Assembly: GCA_965662775.1 (NCBI GenBank)
Contig: CBFIIW010000013.1
Coordinates: forward strand, 1-64,000
Length of the DNA: 64,000 bases
Reading direction: 5' to 3'
Origin: UBA7985 sp002690455
GTDB taxonomy: Bacteria; Pseudomonadota; Alphaproteobacteria; UBA7985
In this document: positions 36,824 through 45,077 of the stretch, in pieces
Layout of the letters: each line of letters begins with the position of its first letter
Numbering within the stretch: the stretch's first letter is position 1
Program-made: the position numbers and the translations under genes
Notes under the pieces: model-generated
The model's input: only the letters and a program-made list of their open reading frames with translations
Told to the model about the DNA's origin: nothing
Database searches by the model: none

Positions 36824-36865
36824 GAGCCGTGAGCCGTGAGCCGTGAGCCGTGAGCCGTGTGCCGT
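36824..36865 (+). repeat. 7-bp tandem repeat (GAGCCGT)x5 plus one variant unit
   Basis: Five perfect GAGCCGT units (36824-36858) and one GTGCCGT unit (36859-36865). They lie 49 nt before the GTG start of the MFS gene. The unit length is not a multiple of three, so any upstream start reading through the repeat would be frame-sensitive. Confidence 0.92.
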
Positions 36866-36914
36866 CCGTGTCGTCCGGTCAATCGCCCAAACCAATCAAA
36901 CAAGGAGTGCACAC

Positions 36915-38075
36915 GTGGTCGATCGTATGATTTGGGGAAGCCGTCTTGCTGTTGTCATTTGCCTGATCAGCTACGGGTGCTGGCTGTCCTATATTCCTTG
37001 GAAGGTCGACGTGCTTGATATCGAGTACGACATGTTTGGTTTTGCTCTGCTGGTATTTGGCGTCTTCAGCCTTGCCTCCATGTTGTTCGTAAGCCATGTG
37101 CTGTTACCCCGCTTTGGACCCAGGATTACGGGGCTGGCGGTTGTGGCCTTTGCCTTTGCGCTGATCATCTGGGTGTTTGCGCCGAACACCACGCTGTTCA
37201 TCGTGCTCGCCGGACCGCTCAGCCTCGCCTTCGGTGTGATCCAGCCCTCCACGCTAGCGGTGATAACGCAAGCTGAGGATCGCTGCGGGCGTCGATTGCA
37301 GCCGCTTCATTGGGCATCTTTCTCGACGGGATCATTGTTGGGGCTGGTCATCGGGATGATCAGCCAGGCGCTTGCAATACCGCCAGTTCTCGTATTCGGC
37401 AGCTTGTTCATCCTCACCATCTCAGTGGGACTGTTCATCTTTTTTGTACCATTCCGCACCGTCACCTTCGACCCGATCGTGAGCCCCGGATTCCGCATAC
37501 CTTCGGGCCTGGTGCTGTTCCTCGGTGGGTTAGCCGCCCTTTCAATGGCGACGATTTCGATCATTCTAGACTGGTCCGCCCTTTGGCTGACTCGGGATTT
37601 AGGGCTGGCGATCTCACTGGGAGGGACGGGCATCATGGCCTTCAATGTTGCGGAAATCGTCTCCCGTCTATACGGCGAAGCCTTGCTCAACCGTTTCGGC
37701 GAAGTCCTTGTTGCGGGCTGGGGCATGATACTCGGCTGTGTGATTTTTCTCGCGGTAGCCCTGTTTGGGAACCCCTACCTGATCGTCTGCGGTTTTTGCT
37801 TTTTCGGCTTCTTTTCAGCCAACTTCATCCCTGTACTGTTCGGGGTCGCCGCACGGGAGCAGCCCAACAACGCCGTTGCAGCGGTCAACGACGTCAATCT
37901 GCTGGCCTTCGCCGGCTTTCTCTTTGGCCCGCCAATAATCGGTTTTGTCGCAAAGTCAGTATCGATCACCGCCTGCATGATTATCGTTGGCATTGCCTGG
38001 GCGATCCTCGCGACCGCGTTGATGATGTCGCGCAAGCTGCATAACGCTGGTAGATTGATTTATAGCGAAGGCTAA
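36915..38075 (+). CDS. Major facilitator superfamily transporter
   Basis: A 386-residue inner-membrane transporter with about twelve hydrophobic segments, starting at SRLAVVICLISYGCWLSYIPW and ending near CMIIVGIAWAILATALMM. MFS fold features include the short charged loop after TM2/3 (LLPRFGPRI) and the large central loop near 195-215. The substrate cannot be inferred. The GTG at 36915 is chosen because AAGGAG sits 7 nt upstream; the frame open from 36843 would start inside the 7-bp tandem repeat. No neighbour gives functional context. Confidence 0.85.
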   Translation: MVDRMIWGSRLAVVICLISYGCWLSYIPWKVDVLDIEYDMFGFALLVFGVFSLASMLFVSHVLLPRFGPRITGLAVVAFAFALIIWVFAPNTTLFIVLAGPLSLAFGVIQPSTLAVITQAEDRCGRRLQPLHWASFSTGSLLGLVIGMISQALAIPPVLVFGSLFILTISVGLFIFFVPFRTVTFDPIVSPGFRIPSGLVLFLGGLAALSMATISIILDWSALWLTRDLGLAISLGGTGIMAFNVAEIVSRLYGEALLNRFGEVLVAGWGMILGCVIFLAVALFGNPYLIVCGFCFFGFFSANFIPVLFGVAAREQPNNAVAAVNDVNLLAFAGFLFGPPIIGFVAKSVSITACMIIVGIAWAILATALMMSRKLHNAGRLIYSEG

Positions 38076-38245
38076 ATCCAGCTTAACCCTCTCTTTGGTT
38101 TCTCAAGCCTCCGCAGCCTCGCTGGCCCCTGCCTAACCCAGCCCCCCAGCACCCCTTCAACACAGTTTCCTGAGTTTCGGCGGAAACCTGTGTCCTGCAC
38201 CCAAGTGTCGCGGCCTGCACAGCCTTGGGCGGTGGTTACCGGGAC

Positions 38246-39253
38246 TCAGGCCTCGCCGTCGTGGTTCTTCCGTGCGCGCATCTTTCGGCGCTGCCACAGG
38301 ACTAGTCCGCCACCGATCGCGACCACCAAGCCATAGTCGATGATCGGAATGCGCAGGATTTCGTTGAGGTTGACCCAGCCCCGACCCGCGACGGCATAGA
38401 CCCACAGCAACCCGCTGATGAAAGCTGCGTAAATCAGCCAGTGCATCAATCGGGGCAGGCCGAGCCCGTGCATCTGTGTCACCACGAACAAGGCAGCGAA
38501 GCCAAAGAAGAACATCGGCCAGAATTCCTGACCTGCCACTACGGCGACTGTCACACCATGCGCCAGAACTGAGACTTCCAGGATGGCTGTCCACCAGCGG
38601 TTGGTGTGGACGCGTGTGAAGACGAAAGCGCCCTGTATTAATAAAAGGAAGGTGTAAAAGAAGCCGGTCAGATGTCCTGGCGTGGTTTCCATGGGGTGAA
38701 ACCAGTACGTGTAAACAACCGCCCAGGCAAAGTAGTAGCCGTGGTAACGGATGAGCCACTGGCGCGCCGGGACCAGCCACATTCCGCCCCGACCAAAGGC
38801 AAGGCCACGGCGTGGTGCTTCCATAATCAATACGATCACCAGCAGGAAAATCACCGACACTTGGGAGGAAAAGACCGAAGTATCCTGCGCTAGCCCATCG
38901 TACCATATAGCTGTCTGCAGATAGTGTAGCCCGACAAAGGCAGCTGTACCCAGCAAGCCAACGACATTTACGGGGTGCAAGGCGTCCCTGTCACGCAGGC
39001 GATTGCGATTGACCACGGCCCATCGAATGAGGCCCCAGAAAAACAGTTGATGCGAGAGGTAGAAACCCCAAGCCGTGGCCCGGGTCCAAAAGTCAGGGTT
39101 CGGCAGTTTCCAATAGTACCAAGCGGCACCCTGATCAGGCAGCAAGTCGATCTGGCGGAGCATGGGGTTGAGTAGCAAGATCGAGAGGGTGGCCAAGACG
39201 GCGCAGACCACTGCGACAGAGAAGACTACTTTCAAAAGTATGGATTTTTCCAT
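38246..39253 (-). CDS. Polytopic membrane protein of unknown function, His/Trp-rich
   Basis: 335 residues and about nine hydrophobic segments (first at 7-28, VVFSVAVVCAVLATLSILLL). Several segments carry His and Trp or Tyr at their ends: YLSHQLFFWGLI, GLHYLQTAIWYDG, RYHGYYFAWAVVYTYWFHP, and TQMHGLGLPRLMHWLIY. Repeated intramembrane histidines suggest haem or metal binding, but no known signature is complete. I do not recognise the family. It stands alone on the minus strand, between the MFS gene and the XRE regulator. The C-terminus is basic (RRKMRARKNHDG). Confidence 0.75.
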   Translation of the reverse strand: MEKSILLKVVFSVAVVCAVLATLSILLLNPMLRQIDLLPDQGAAWYYWKLPNPDFWTRATAWGFYLSHQLFFWGLIRWAVVNRNRLRDRDALHPVNVVGLLGTAAFVGLHYLQTAIWYDGLAQDTSVFSSQVSVIFLLVIVLIMEAPRRGLAFGRGGMWLVPARQWLIRYHGYYFAWAVVYTYWFHPMETTPGHLTGFFYTFLLLIQGAFVFTRVHTNRWWTAILEVSVLAHGVTVAVVAGQEFWPMFFFGFAALFVVTQMHGLGLPRLMHWLIYAAFISGLLWVYAVAGRGWVNLNEILRIPIIDYGLVVAIGGGLVLWQRRKMRARKNHDGEA

Positions 39254-39364
39254 TTCGAGCCCTCCCAGTCTGGTTTCATATTCAAACTGATTTACGACTT
39301 AAAGCAGGGTAGGCCGCAGTCCGCGAAACCGCATAACGTACAATCAAGAGTATTGGGAAGAGGT

Positions 39365-39757
39365 TCAACCTTGCGCAGAATCTATCGTCGATTCGACGGT
39401 GCTTACCTCTGCCGTTCTGGTTGCCTCGGTTTTAGAACTCTTGGCTTTCTTGGCCTTATTGGTCTGCTTCTTCCGCGTCCTCTTTTCCGCGGTAGCATCT
39501 TTCGAAGCTGCGAGACCCTTGGCGGCAATTAGGGCAAGTGCTTTGTCACCATGTCTGAATTCATTGTCTTCAAAGTCGATGATGCCGTTGCTCAGCGCGG
39601 CCATGGCGAGTCGGATATAGAGCGGGATGTCGTGGCTACCCTTCTCGTAATTCTGCACCATGCGCGACTTGAGACCGAGCAGAAAGGCGGCTTCTTTCTG
39701 CGTCAGCTTCAGCCCTTTGCGCCAGGCTTTGAACCAGTGAGGAGCTTTCTTTTTCAT
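39365..39757 (-). CDS. XRE-type helix-turn-helix DNA-binding protein
   Basis: 130 residues. The N-terminal half is a Cro/C1-type HTH (about 8-50): WRKGLKLTQKEAAFLLGLKS then RMVQNYEKGSHDIPLYIRLA. The C-terminal half (about 85-130) is a Lys/Ala/Thr-rich low-complexity tail (KRTRKKQTNKAKKAKSSK), histone-like in composition, which could add nonspecific DNA binding. A perfect 7-1-7 palindrome lies just upstream of its start, suggesting autoregulation. A short divergent ORF begins 75 nt away. Confidence 0.85.
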   Translation of the reverse strand: MKKKAPHWFKAWRKGLKLTQKEAAFLLGLKSRMVQNYEKGSHDIPLYIRLAMAALSNGIIDFEDNEFRHGDKALALIAAKGLAASKDATAEKRTRKKQTNKAKKAKSSKTEATRTAEVSTVESTIDSAQG

Positions 39758-39765
39758 TCCAAAAC

Positions 39766-39780
39766 ACGCAAAATTTGCGT
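39766..39780. promoter_or_regulatory. Palindromic operator candidate upstream of the XRE gene
   Basis: ACGCAAAATTTGCGT is a perfect 7-1-7 inverted repeat located 9-23 nt upstream of the XRE start. A second TTGCGT half-site lies at 39814-39819, inside another inverted repeat (CATAC-ATTGC-GTATG, 39808-39822) just before the Shine-Dalgarno of the divergent small ORF. Both sites would suit repression of both directions. Confidence 0.6.
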
Positions 39781-39831
39781 CTCTAATCTAATTGTGCTAC
39801 TGATATACATACATTGCGTATGAGGTGCTCT

Positions 39832-39978
39832 ATGACAAGCCACATGATCTTGTTCCGGGCGAACCTTGCAAAGCCTGCGGCTCAGCCGCACCAGCCTGTT
39901 TGGAACGCTCGTCCGTCCGTTAAAACCCGCGGTTCACTTACCGCCGTAACGCCAGTGCTCACCAAAAAGACCAACTAA
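39832..39978 (+). CDS. Possible 48-aa small protein divergent from the XRE gene
   Basis: ATG at 39832 with GAGG placed 6 nt upstream, stop TAA at 39976-39978. The product starts MTSHMILFRANLAKPAAQPH and continues with a basic, Pro/Thr-rich sequence ending in TKKTN. No transmembrane segment and no family recognised. It ends 71 nt before apt. Support comes from the ribosome-binding site and the shared operator region; it could still be non-coding. Confidence 0.45.
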   Translation: MTSHMILFRANLAKPAAQPHQPVWNARPSVKTRGSLTAVTPVLTKKTN

Positions 39979-40049
39979 GCAGTTGTGTCCGGGAAATCCA
40001 TGCGGCATGAATTTTCATGCTGAGTGGATGACCCCGGAGAGCCCCTTAA

Positions 40050-40574
40050 ATGGACCTGAGCGCACTGATCCGAGACGTACCGGATTACCCTAAACCCGGC
40101 ATTCTTTTCAAAGACATCACGCCCTTGCTTGCTGACGGCGCAGCGATGCGCGAGGTTACGGCGCAATTTGCTGTACGCGCGGCAGAGCTAAAGGCCGATG
40201 CTATCGCAGGAATTGAAGCCCGTGGCTTTATTTTTGCGCCGGCAGTGGCGGCTCAGATGGGATTGCCGTTTATCCCGGTGCGTAAAGAGGGCAAGTTGCC
40301 TTACGACTGCGTGACCCACTCCTACGATCTCGAATACGGCTCAGACACGCTGCAGATCCATGTAGACGCGCTTCGCGCAGGGCAGCGGGTGGTGATCGTC
40401 GACGACTTGATTGCAACCGGTGGCACGGCAGGTGCGACGGTGGAATTGGTACGAAAGTTGGGGGCTGTGCCGGCCTGCGCGCTGTTCCTTATCGAACTCG
40501 ACGGGCTCGGTGGCCGGGACGAGATTGAGGGCCGGGGCGTGCGGGTGGAGTCGCTGATCAGCTACGAGGTCTGA
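40050..40574 (+). CDS. apt: Adenine phosphoribosyltransferase
   Basis: Purine salvage enzyme that makes AMP from adenine and PRPP. 174 residues, normal length. The N-terminal DVPDYPKPGILFKDITPLL block and the PRPP-binding motif RVVIVDDLIATGGTAGA are diagnostic, along with EARGFIFAPAVA and the PVRKEGKLPY loop. It runs convergent to metA, with 66 nt between them. Confidence 0.98.
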   Translation: MDLSALIRDVPDYPKPGILFKDITPLLADGAAMREVTAQFAVRAAELKADAIAGIEARGFIFAPAVAAQMGLPFIPVRKEGKLPYDCVTHSYDLEYGSDTLQIHVDALRAGQRVVIVDDLIATGGTAGATVELVRKLGAVPACALFLIELDGLGGRDEIEGRGVRVESLISYEV

Positions 40575-40640
40575 TCATCCGGTCGGCCAGCCTGCTTGGT
40601 CCCCTGGTACATCGGCTCAAAGCGCCCAGCAGATGATTGG

Positions 40641-41558
40641 TTAAAGGTCGTCCAGATTGAATGGCGTGTTCTGGTATACCCAGTTGACCCAATTGCCGTA
40701 GAGAATGTGTGCGTGGCTGCGCCATTTGTTTGGCGGGGTCTGCGTTGGGTCGTCTCCCGGAAAATAGTTGCTTGGCAGAATGATAGACTGCCCCGCCTGG
40801 ACATCGCGTTCGTATTCCTCCCGCAGTGTCTGGCTGTCATACTCCAGATGATTGAACATGTAGAATCGCCGGTTGGCATCGTCGGCCAGCAGGCCAAGAC
40901 CGGCTGTGTCGTTTTCCGCCAGCACCGTGAGGTTGGCTATCGACGCCACGTCGACGCGACGGTTTTCTGTATGGCGAGACACCGGCACTTCAAACAGATC
41001 GGCAATCCCCTGCATCAAAGGATGTGTGGGAATTAAATTGCGGTGCTCGAAGATGCCGAACCGCTTGGGCACGTCGGCAATCAGATGCTTCGGTACGCCG
41101 TTAAAGTGGTTCAAGGCTGCTTGGGCACCCCAGCAGATGGCGAACATCGAAAAGACGTTGGTCGTGGTCCAGTCAAAGATTTCCTGCAACTCTGGCCAGT
41201 ATTTGACGTCATGGAATTCGAGCGTCTCTATCGGCGCACCGGTAACCATAAAACCGTCGAAGCGCTCAGAGCGCACCTCGTCCCACGCGCGGTAGAAGGT
41301 ATCCATGTGCTCGGAGGCGGTATTGGTGCCTCGATACGTTGAGGTTTCCACCAGCGTCAAGTCTACTTGCAGCGGCGTGGAACCGAGCAGTCGGGCGAGT
41401 TGGGTTTCTGTGGCAATCTTCAGCGGCATAAGGTTGAGAATGGCGATCCGCAAGGGGCGAATATCCTGCTTTTCCGCGCGGCTCTCGCGCATGACCTTTA
41501 CGCCCTCATCACGAAGCGTTTCTGCGGCTGGGAGTCCGTCTGGTACTCGGATCGGCAT
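40641..41558 (-). CDS. metA: Homoserine O-acetyltransferase of the MetA family
   Basis: First committed step of methionine synthesis from homoserine. 305 residues. Catalytic Cys142 lies in MFAICWGAQAAL, with His237 and Glu239 in FMFNHLEY-type context (the sequence reads MFNHLEY). Position 111, which sets acyl-CoA choice in the MetA family, is Glu (TGAPIETLEFHDV), the residue found in acetyl-CoA-using MetA rather than the Gly of E. coli. So the product is predicted to be O-acetylhomoserine. It may be co-transcribed with the upstream P-loop ATPase, 68 nt away. No SAM-II riboswitch is seen in that gap. Confidence 0.93.
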   Translation of the reverse strand: MPIRVPDGLPAAETLRDEGVKVMRESRAEKQDIRPLRIAILNLMPLKIATETQLARLLGSTPLQVDLTLVETSTYRGTNTASEHMDTFYRAWDEVRSERFDGFMVTGAPIETLEFHDVKYWPELQEIFDWTTTNVFSMFAICWGAQAALNHFNGVPKHLIADVPKRFGIFEHRNLIPTHPLMQGIADLFEVPVSRHTENRRVDVASIANLTVLAENDTAGLGLLADDANRRFYMFNHLEYDSQTLREEYERDVQAGQSIILPSNYFPGDDPTQTPPNKWRSHAHILYGNWVNWVYQNTPFNLDDL

Positions 41559-41626
41559 GATCGTTTAATCTCTGTCTTTGGCGCTGAGGCTGGCCCCGCC
41601 TCTGCTACGGGCCCGGGCCAGTGGCA

Positions 41627-42466
41627 CTATTTGCTCTGTTCCACAAGATCGAGGAAGTCCGCCTCGGTTTCCACCCGTGCGATGTCGTCAGCAGCTACGC
41701 GTCGGGCGAGACCCGCAGCCACAAGTCTGTCATAGCGATCGCGGCGGGCCCTGATTAGGTGCGGGAACACCCACTTGACGAACTCCAGCGGCGGAAAGTC
41801 ATCCGCCACGCGCAGACCCGTTTCTGCGCTGTATTCGGCGATGGCAGCATCGAGGAATCCAGTGCGGTAGAACATTGGTTTAGGGTAGGCGATGGTACGC
41901 TCGATCAGGTGCTCAACATGCTCATCAGCCGCTTCGATGTAGACCAATTGCGTGCGCTGGCTCAGGTGCCGGAGCACAGGGTCGTTTGCCGGATCTTCGA
42001 GATCAACGACTTCGATCAAGCTGCCGCCCGCGTCGACAAGGAAGTGATCGTAGCCATAAACGGTCGAAGCACGATCCATGAAATAACCGACGTCAAGCAA
42101 TGCGGCGATCTCCGCCTGCTCGTGCAGGCGCTGGCGCCGAGCAAACTCTTCTCGATCGTGGCCGCCTTGGTCCTTGCGTCCGAGGGTGCCAATCCACGCA
42201 CTCAACGGTGCCAGATTTTCCATGGAGATGTTCGAGCGGATATAGATGCTGTCAGACTTGAGCAAAGTCGCCAGTGCCTGCTGTTGCATTGCGGCCAGAT
42301 AGAGGTCATCCTGAATGGCCTCACCCAGATAGCGAGTGCCGATCCGATAGTCTCCGGAGTAGTGGAACCAACGGTCTCTGGGTAGCTTTAGCGCCAGCGT
42401 GGTCTTGCCCACGCCGGACATACCTAGCAGGGTAAAGGCCTGTGATTGTGGTATCATGATTTGCAT
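41627..42466 (-). CDS. P-loop ATPase/kinase-like protein of unknown function
   Basis: About 279 residues. A Walker A motif, LLGMSGVGKTTLALKLP, stands at the N-terminus. Aromatic and charged segments follow (RWFHYSGDYRIGTRYLGEA), and a probable Walker B-like strand is YDHFLVDAGGSLIEV. The layout resembles small nucleotide or adenylyl kinases, but no family is recognised. Possible starts are the ATGs at 42466 and 42457; the longer frame from 42535 lacks a good ribosome-binding site. It lies directly upstream of metA on the same strand, so a link to methionine metabolism is possible, though unproven. Confidence 0.75.
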   Translation of the reverse strand: MQIMIPQSQAFTLLGMSGVGKTTLALKLPRDRWFHYSGDYRIGTRYLGEAIQDDLYLAAMQQQALATLLKSDSIYIRSNISMENLAPLSAWIGTLGRKDQGGHDREEFARRQRLHEQAEIAALLDVGYFMDRASTVYGYDHFLVDAGGSLIEVVDLEDPANDPVLRHLSQRTQLVYIEAADEHVEHLIERTIAYPKPMFYRTGFLDAAIAEYSAETGLRVADDFPPLEFVKWVFPHLIRARRDRYDRLVAAGLARRVAADDIARVETEADFLDLVEQSK

Positions 42467-42684
42467 GTTCCTTCGGTGCCTTATCGCTGTGCACGGGTCA
42501 AGCATGCCGATTTTGCGGGGAGATGTGCCGCGCATGGGATTGTCGTTTGCGCACGGTCATGCTGTTTTGCGGCCGCAATAGGAACGTCGGTGCGTTGATA
42601 TGCGACCATGCATCGCTTGACCGGACCGTTCGACCCGCATAGTGAAATTACGATTTTACCTTGGAAGTGTGAGAGGCTCAGCCC

Positions 42685-43434
42685 ATGAAGGCGCTCGTAT
42701 GTGTAAAGCGCGTGGTGGATTACAACGTGAAGATCCGGGTGAAGCCGGACAATCGCGGTGTTGATCTGGCCAACGTGAAGATGTCCATGAATCCCTTTGA
42801 CGAAATCGCGGTGGAAGAAGCGATTCGGATGAAGGAAGCCGGTATCGTTGAAGAAATCATTGCCGTTTCCATGGGCGAAGCCAAAAGTCAGGAAACCATC
42901 CGTACTGCACTTGCCATGGGTGCGGACCGCGGGATTTTGGTAGAAAGCGACGATGACCTTCAACCACTGGCGCTTGCTAAGATGCTTAAGGCCATCGTGG
43001 AAAAGGAAGAGCCTGGTATCGTGGTTGTCGGCAAGCAGGCCATTGACGGCGACAATAACCAGACGGGCCAGATGCTCGCTGCCCTGCTTGGCTGGCCGCA
43101 GGGCACCTTTGCCTCCAAGGTTGAGAAAGACGGAGACACGCTGAAAGTTACGCGTGAGGTTGATGCGGGCCTTCAAGTGGTCACCATGCCACTGCCTGCT
43201 ATCATCACCGCTGACCTGCGCTTGAATGAGCCGCGCTATGCGTCGTTGCCAAACATCATGAAGGCCAAGAAGAAGCCGATCGACATTATGACCCCCGCTG
43301 ATCTGGGCGTCGACGCGACGCCACGCCTGTCCACCGTCAAGGTTACTGAGCCACCAGCACGTGCAGCCGGTGTCATAGTCGGGAACGTGGGCGAGCTGGT
43401 CGATAAACTCAAAAACGACGCCAAAGTCGTCTGA
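42685..43434 (+). CDS. etfB: Electron transfer flavoprotein beta subunit
   Basis: AMP-binding subunit of the ETF heterodimer that carries electrons from acyl-CoA dehydrogenases to ETF-ubiquinone oxidoreductase. 249 residues. It starts MKALVCVKRVVDYNVKIRVK, followed by MNPFDEIAVEEAIRMKE and the ETF-beta signature ranging from VVVGKQAIDGDNNQTGQM to PAIITADLRLNEPRYASLPN (two segments). etfA follows 20 nt downstream, with an AGAAAAGAAGG ribosome-binding region. Confidence 0.98.
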   Translation: MKALVCVKRVVDYNVKIRVKPDNRGVDLANVKMSMNPFDEIAVEEAIRMKEAGIVEEIIAVSMGEAKSQETIRTALAMGADRGILVESDDDLQPLALAKMLKAIVEKEEPGIVVVGKQAIDGDNNQTGQMLAALLGWPQGTFASKVEKDGDTLKVTREVDAGLQVVTMPLPAIITADLRLNEPRYASLPNIMKAKKKPIDIMTPADLGVDATPRLSTVKVTEPPARAAGVIVGNVGELVDKLKNDAKVV

Positions 43435-43454
43435 GAAAAGAAGGAAACTGAGAC

Positions 43455-44384
43455 ATGAGCATTCTGATTTTTCTCGAACATGATGCCGACGGAATTAAGG
43501 ACGCATCCCTGTCAGCCGTGACCGCTGCTAAGGAAATAGGGGGTGACATCACCGCCATCGTGGTGGGTTCAGGCGCTGATGCTGCCGCAGAGGCTGCGGC
43601 AAAGATTGACGGAATTTCAGCCGTGGTGAAGGCAGGCGACGGTGCCTTTTCTCACGCTATTGCCGAAAACATTGCACCGCTGTTGGTCGAAGCAGCTTCA
43701 GGGAAGACCCATCTGGTTGCCGCTGCGACTACCGTGGGCAAAAATATCCTCCCACGGGCCGCGGCTCTGATGGACGTACAGCCCATCTCGGATATTTCGG
43801 CTGTGGTTGATGGAGAGACCTTCGAACGCCCGATCTACGCCGGAAATGCCCTAGCAACCGTGAAGTCTTCGGACAGCATCAAGGTGCTGACCGTGCGGAC
43901 AGCCAACTTCGACGCTGCGGCGACGGAAGGCGGCTCGGCGTCGGTTTCCGATATGTCGGGTGCAGGCTCTGCTGGCATGACTGCCTGGGTCGCTGATGAA
44001 TTGTCGGCGAGCGATCGCCCTGAGCTGACTTCAGCGTCGGTGGTTGTCTCCGGCGGTCGTGGCATGGGATCCGCCGACAACTTCGTGATCCTCGACGCGC
44101 TGGCGGACAAGCTTGGCGCAGCCGTCGGAGCCTCTCGTGCAGCGGTGGATGCCGGTTTCGCTCCGAACGACTATCAGGTTGGCCAGACCGGCAAGGTGGT
44201 TTCCCCCGATCTGTATATCGCCGTTGGTATCTCCGGCGCGATCCAGCACCTTGCGGGGATGAAGGATTCAAAGGTTATCGTTGCCATCAACAAGGACGAA
44301 GAAGCCCCGATTTTCCAGGTGGCGGACTATGGTCTGGTTGCTGATCTGTTCGACGCGGTGCCCGAATTGACGACAGGAATCTAA
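43455..44384 (+). CDS. etfA: Electron transfer flavoprotein alpha subunit
   Basis: FAD-binding ETF subunit, 309 residues. The C-terminal FAD domain has the family signature YIAVGISGAIQHLAGMKDSK with VIVAINKDEEAPIFQVADYG, and the upstream VVSGGRGMG and GFAPNDYQVGQTGK motifs. It forms an operon with etfB, ended by a strong terminator. Confidence 0.98.
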   Translation: MSILIFLEHDADGIKDASLSAVTAAKEIGGDITAIVVGSGADAAAEAAAKIDGISAVVKAGDGAFSHAIAENIAPLLVEAASGKTHLVAAATTVGKNILPRAAALMDVQPISDISAVVDGETFERPIYAGNALATVKSSDSIKVLTVRTANFDAAATEGGSASVSDMSGAGSAGMTAWVADELSASDRPELTSASVVVSGGRGMGSADNFVILDALADKLGAAVGASRAAVDAGFAPNDYQVGQTGKVVSPDLYIAVGISGAIQHLAGMKDSKVIVAINKDEEAPIFQVADYGLVADLFDAVPELTTGI

Positions 44385-44426
44385 GGGAATCCCGTCAGCG
44401 TCGCCGCCGCTCGGGCGATACAGAAA

Positions 44427-44458
44427 GAGGGCTTCGCGATCACTGAAGCCCTTTTTTG
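44427..44458 (+). terminator. Rho-independent terminator of etfBA
   Basis: GGGCTTC (44429-44435) and GAAGCCC (44445-44451) followed by TTTTTT. Confidence 0.9.
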
Positions 44459-44537
44459 TTGCCTTCTCATCCGGACGGCCCGATTTTTCATAAACATCGC
44501 AGCGCTTGCCGCGCCCAACGAACGGGGTTTTGACACC

Positions 44538-45071
44538 ATGGGTTACACGCCGCTTTCACTGCTGCTGCATTGGTTCACGGTTCTTTGGGTCGGCGTCATG
44601 TGGGTGGCCGGTGTCCTGATCAGCCGCTGGGATGATACCCCGGATGCTGTCTATGACCTGCATGTCACCGTCGGCGTGCTGGGCTTCGCCGTCATTGTCT
44701 ACCGGATTGTGTGGCGGGTTGTGCGCGGCTTTGCTTCGCCGAACGCTGATCATGCAGGGTGGGAGCGGGCACTGGCCCGAGCCGTGCAATGGGTGTTTCT
44801 GACTGCGCTGTCCGTGTCTATCCTCACGGGACTGATCAAAACCTTTCTGGGCACCAGCACGCAATACTTTCTGTGGGGATCGGAAATTCCAAAGATCAGG
44901 ATCGTGCGAATGGGCGTCGGAGCGCAGTGGGTCGAGACATTGCATGAGATCGCGGCATACGCACTGTTTTTCGCGTTGATCCTGCACGTCGGCGGTGCGT
45001 TGAAGCACGTAGTGTTAGACCGTGACGGTACGCTTATGCGTATCCTAAAGCCATCCAGGCCAGGAAAGTAG
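44538..45071 (+). CDS. Cytochrome b561-type membrane protein
   Basis: Haem-binding four-helix membrane protein of 177 residues. Helices lie near 5-25, 38-58, 85-108 and 135-155. Candidate haem ligands are His11 (LLLHWF), the His of YDLHVTVG, and the pair in the last helix region (ETLHEIAAY and LILHVGGALKH). This matches prokaryotic cytochrome b561 proteins that pass electrons between membrane quinol and periplasmic or superoxide partners. The gene begins after the etfBA terminator and ends 6 nt from the convergent ubiG. Confidence 0.92.
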   Translation: MGYTPLSLLLHWFTVLWVGVMWVAGVLISRWDDTPDAVYDLHVTVGVLGFAVIVYRIVWRVVRGFASPNADHAGWERALARAVQWVFLTALSVSILTGLIKTFLGTSTQYFLWGSEIPKIRIVRMGVGAQWVETLHEIAAYALFFALILHVGGALKHVVLDRDGTLMRILKPSRPGK

Positions 45072-45077
45072 CCTGCC

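Larger units (their letters stand above)
36317..36914. other. 598-nt intergenic region upstream of the MFS gene
   Basis: No convincing gene; an open frame at 36348-36803 has no recognisable protein features. It contains a small hairpin (CTGCC...GGCAG near 36704-36723), a weak sigma70-like promoter candidate (TTGCTG 36753-36758, 17-nt spacer, TGTAAA 36776-36781), an A/T-rich stretch, and the 7-bp tandem repeat just before the MFS start. Confidence 0.5.

Noticed and set aside
41559..41626. SAM-II riboswitch upstream of metA
   Set aside because: The 68-nt gap lacks the conserved GCTAAA elements and the pseudoknot pattern of SAM-II.
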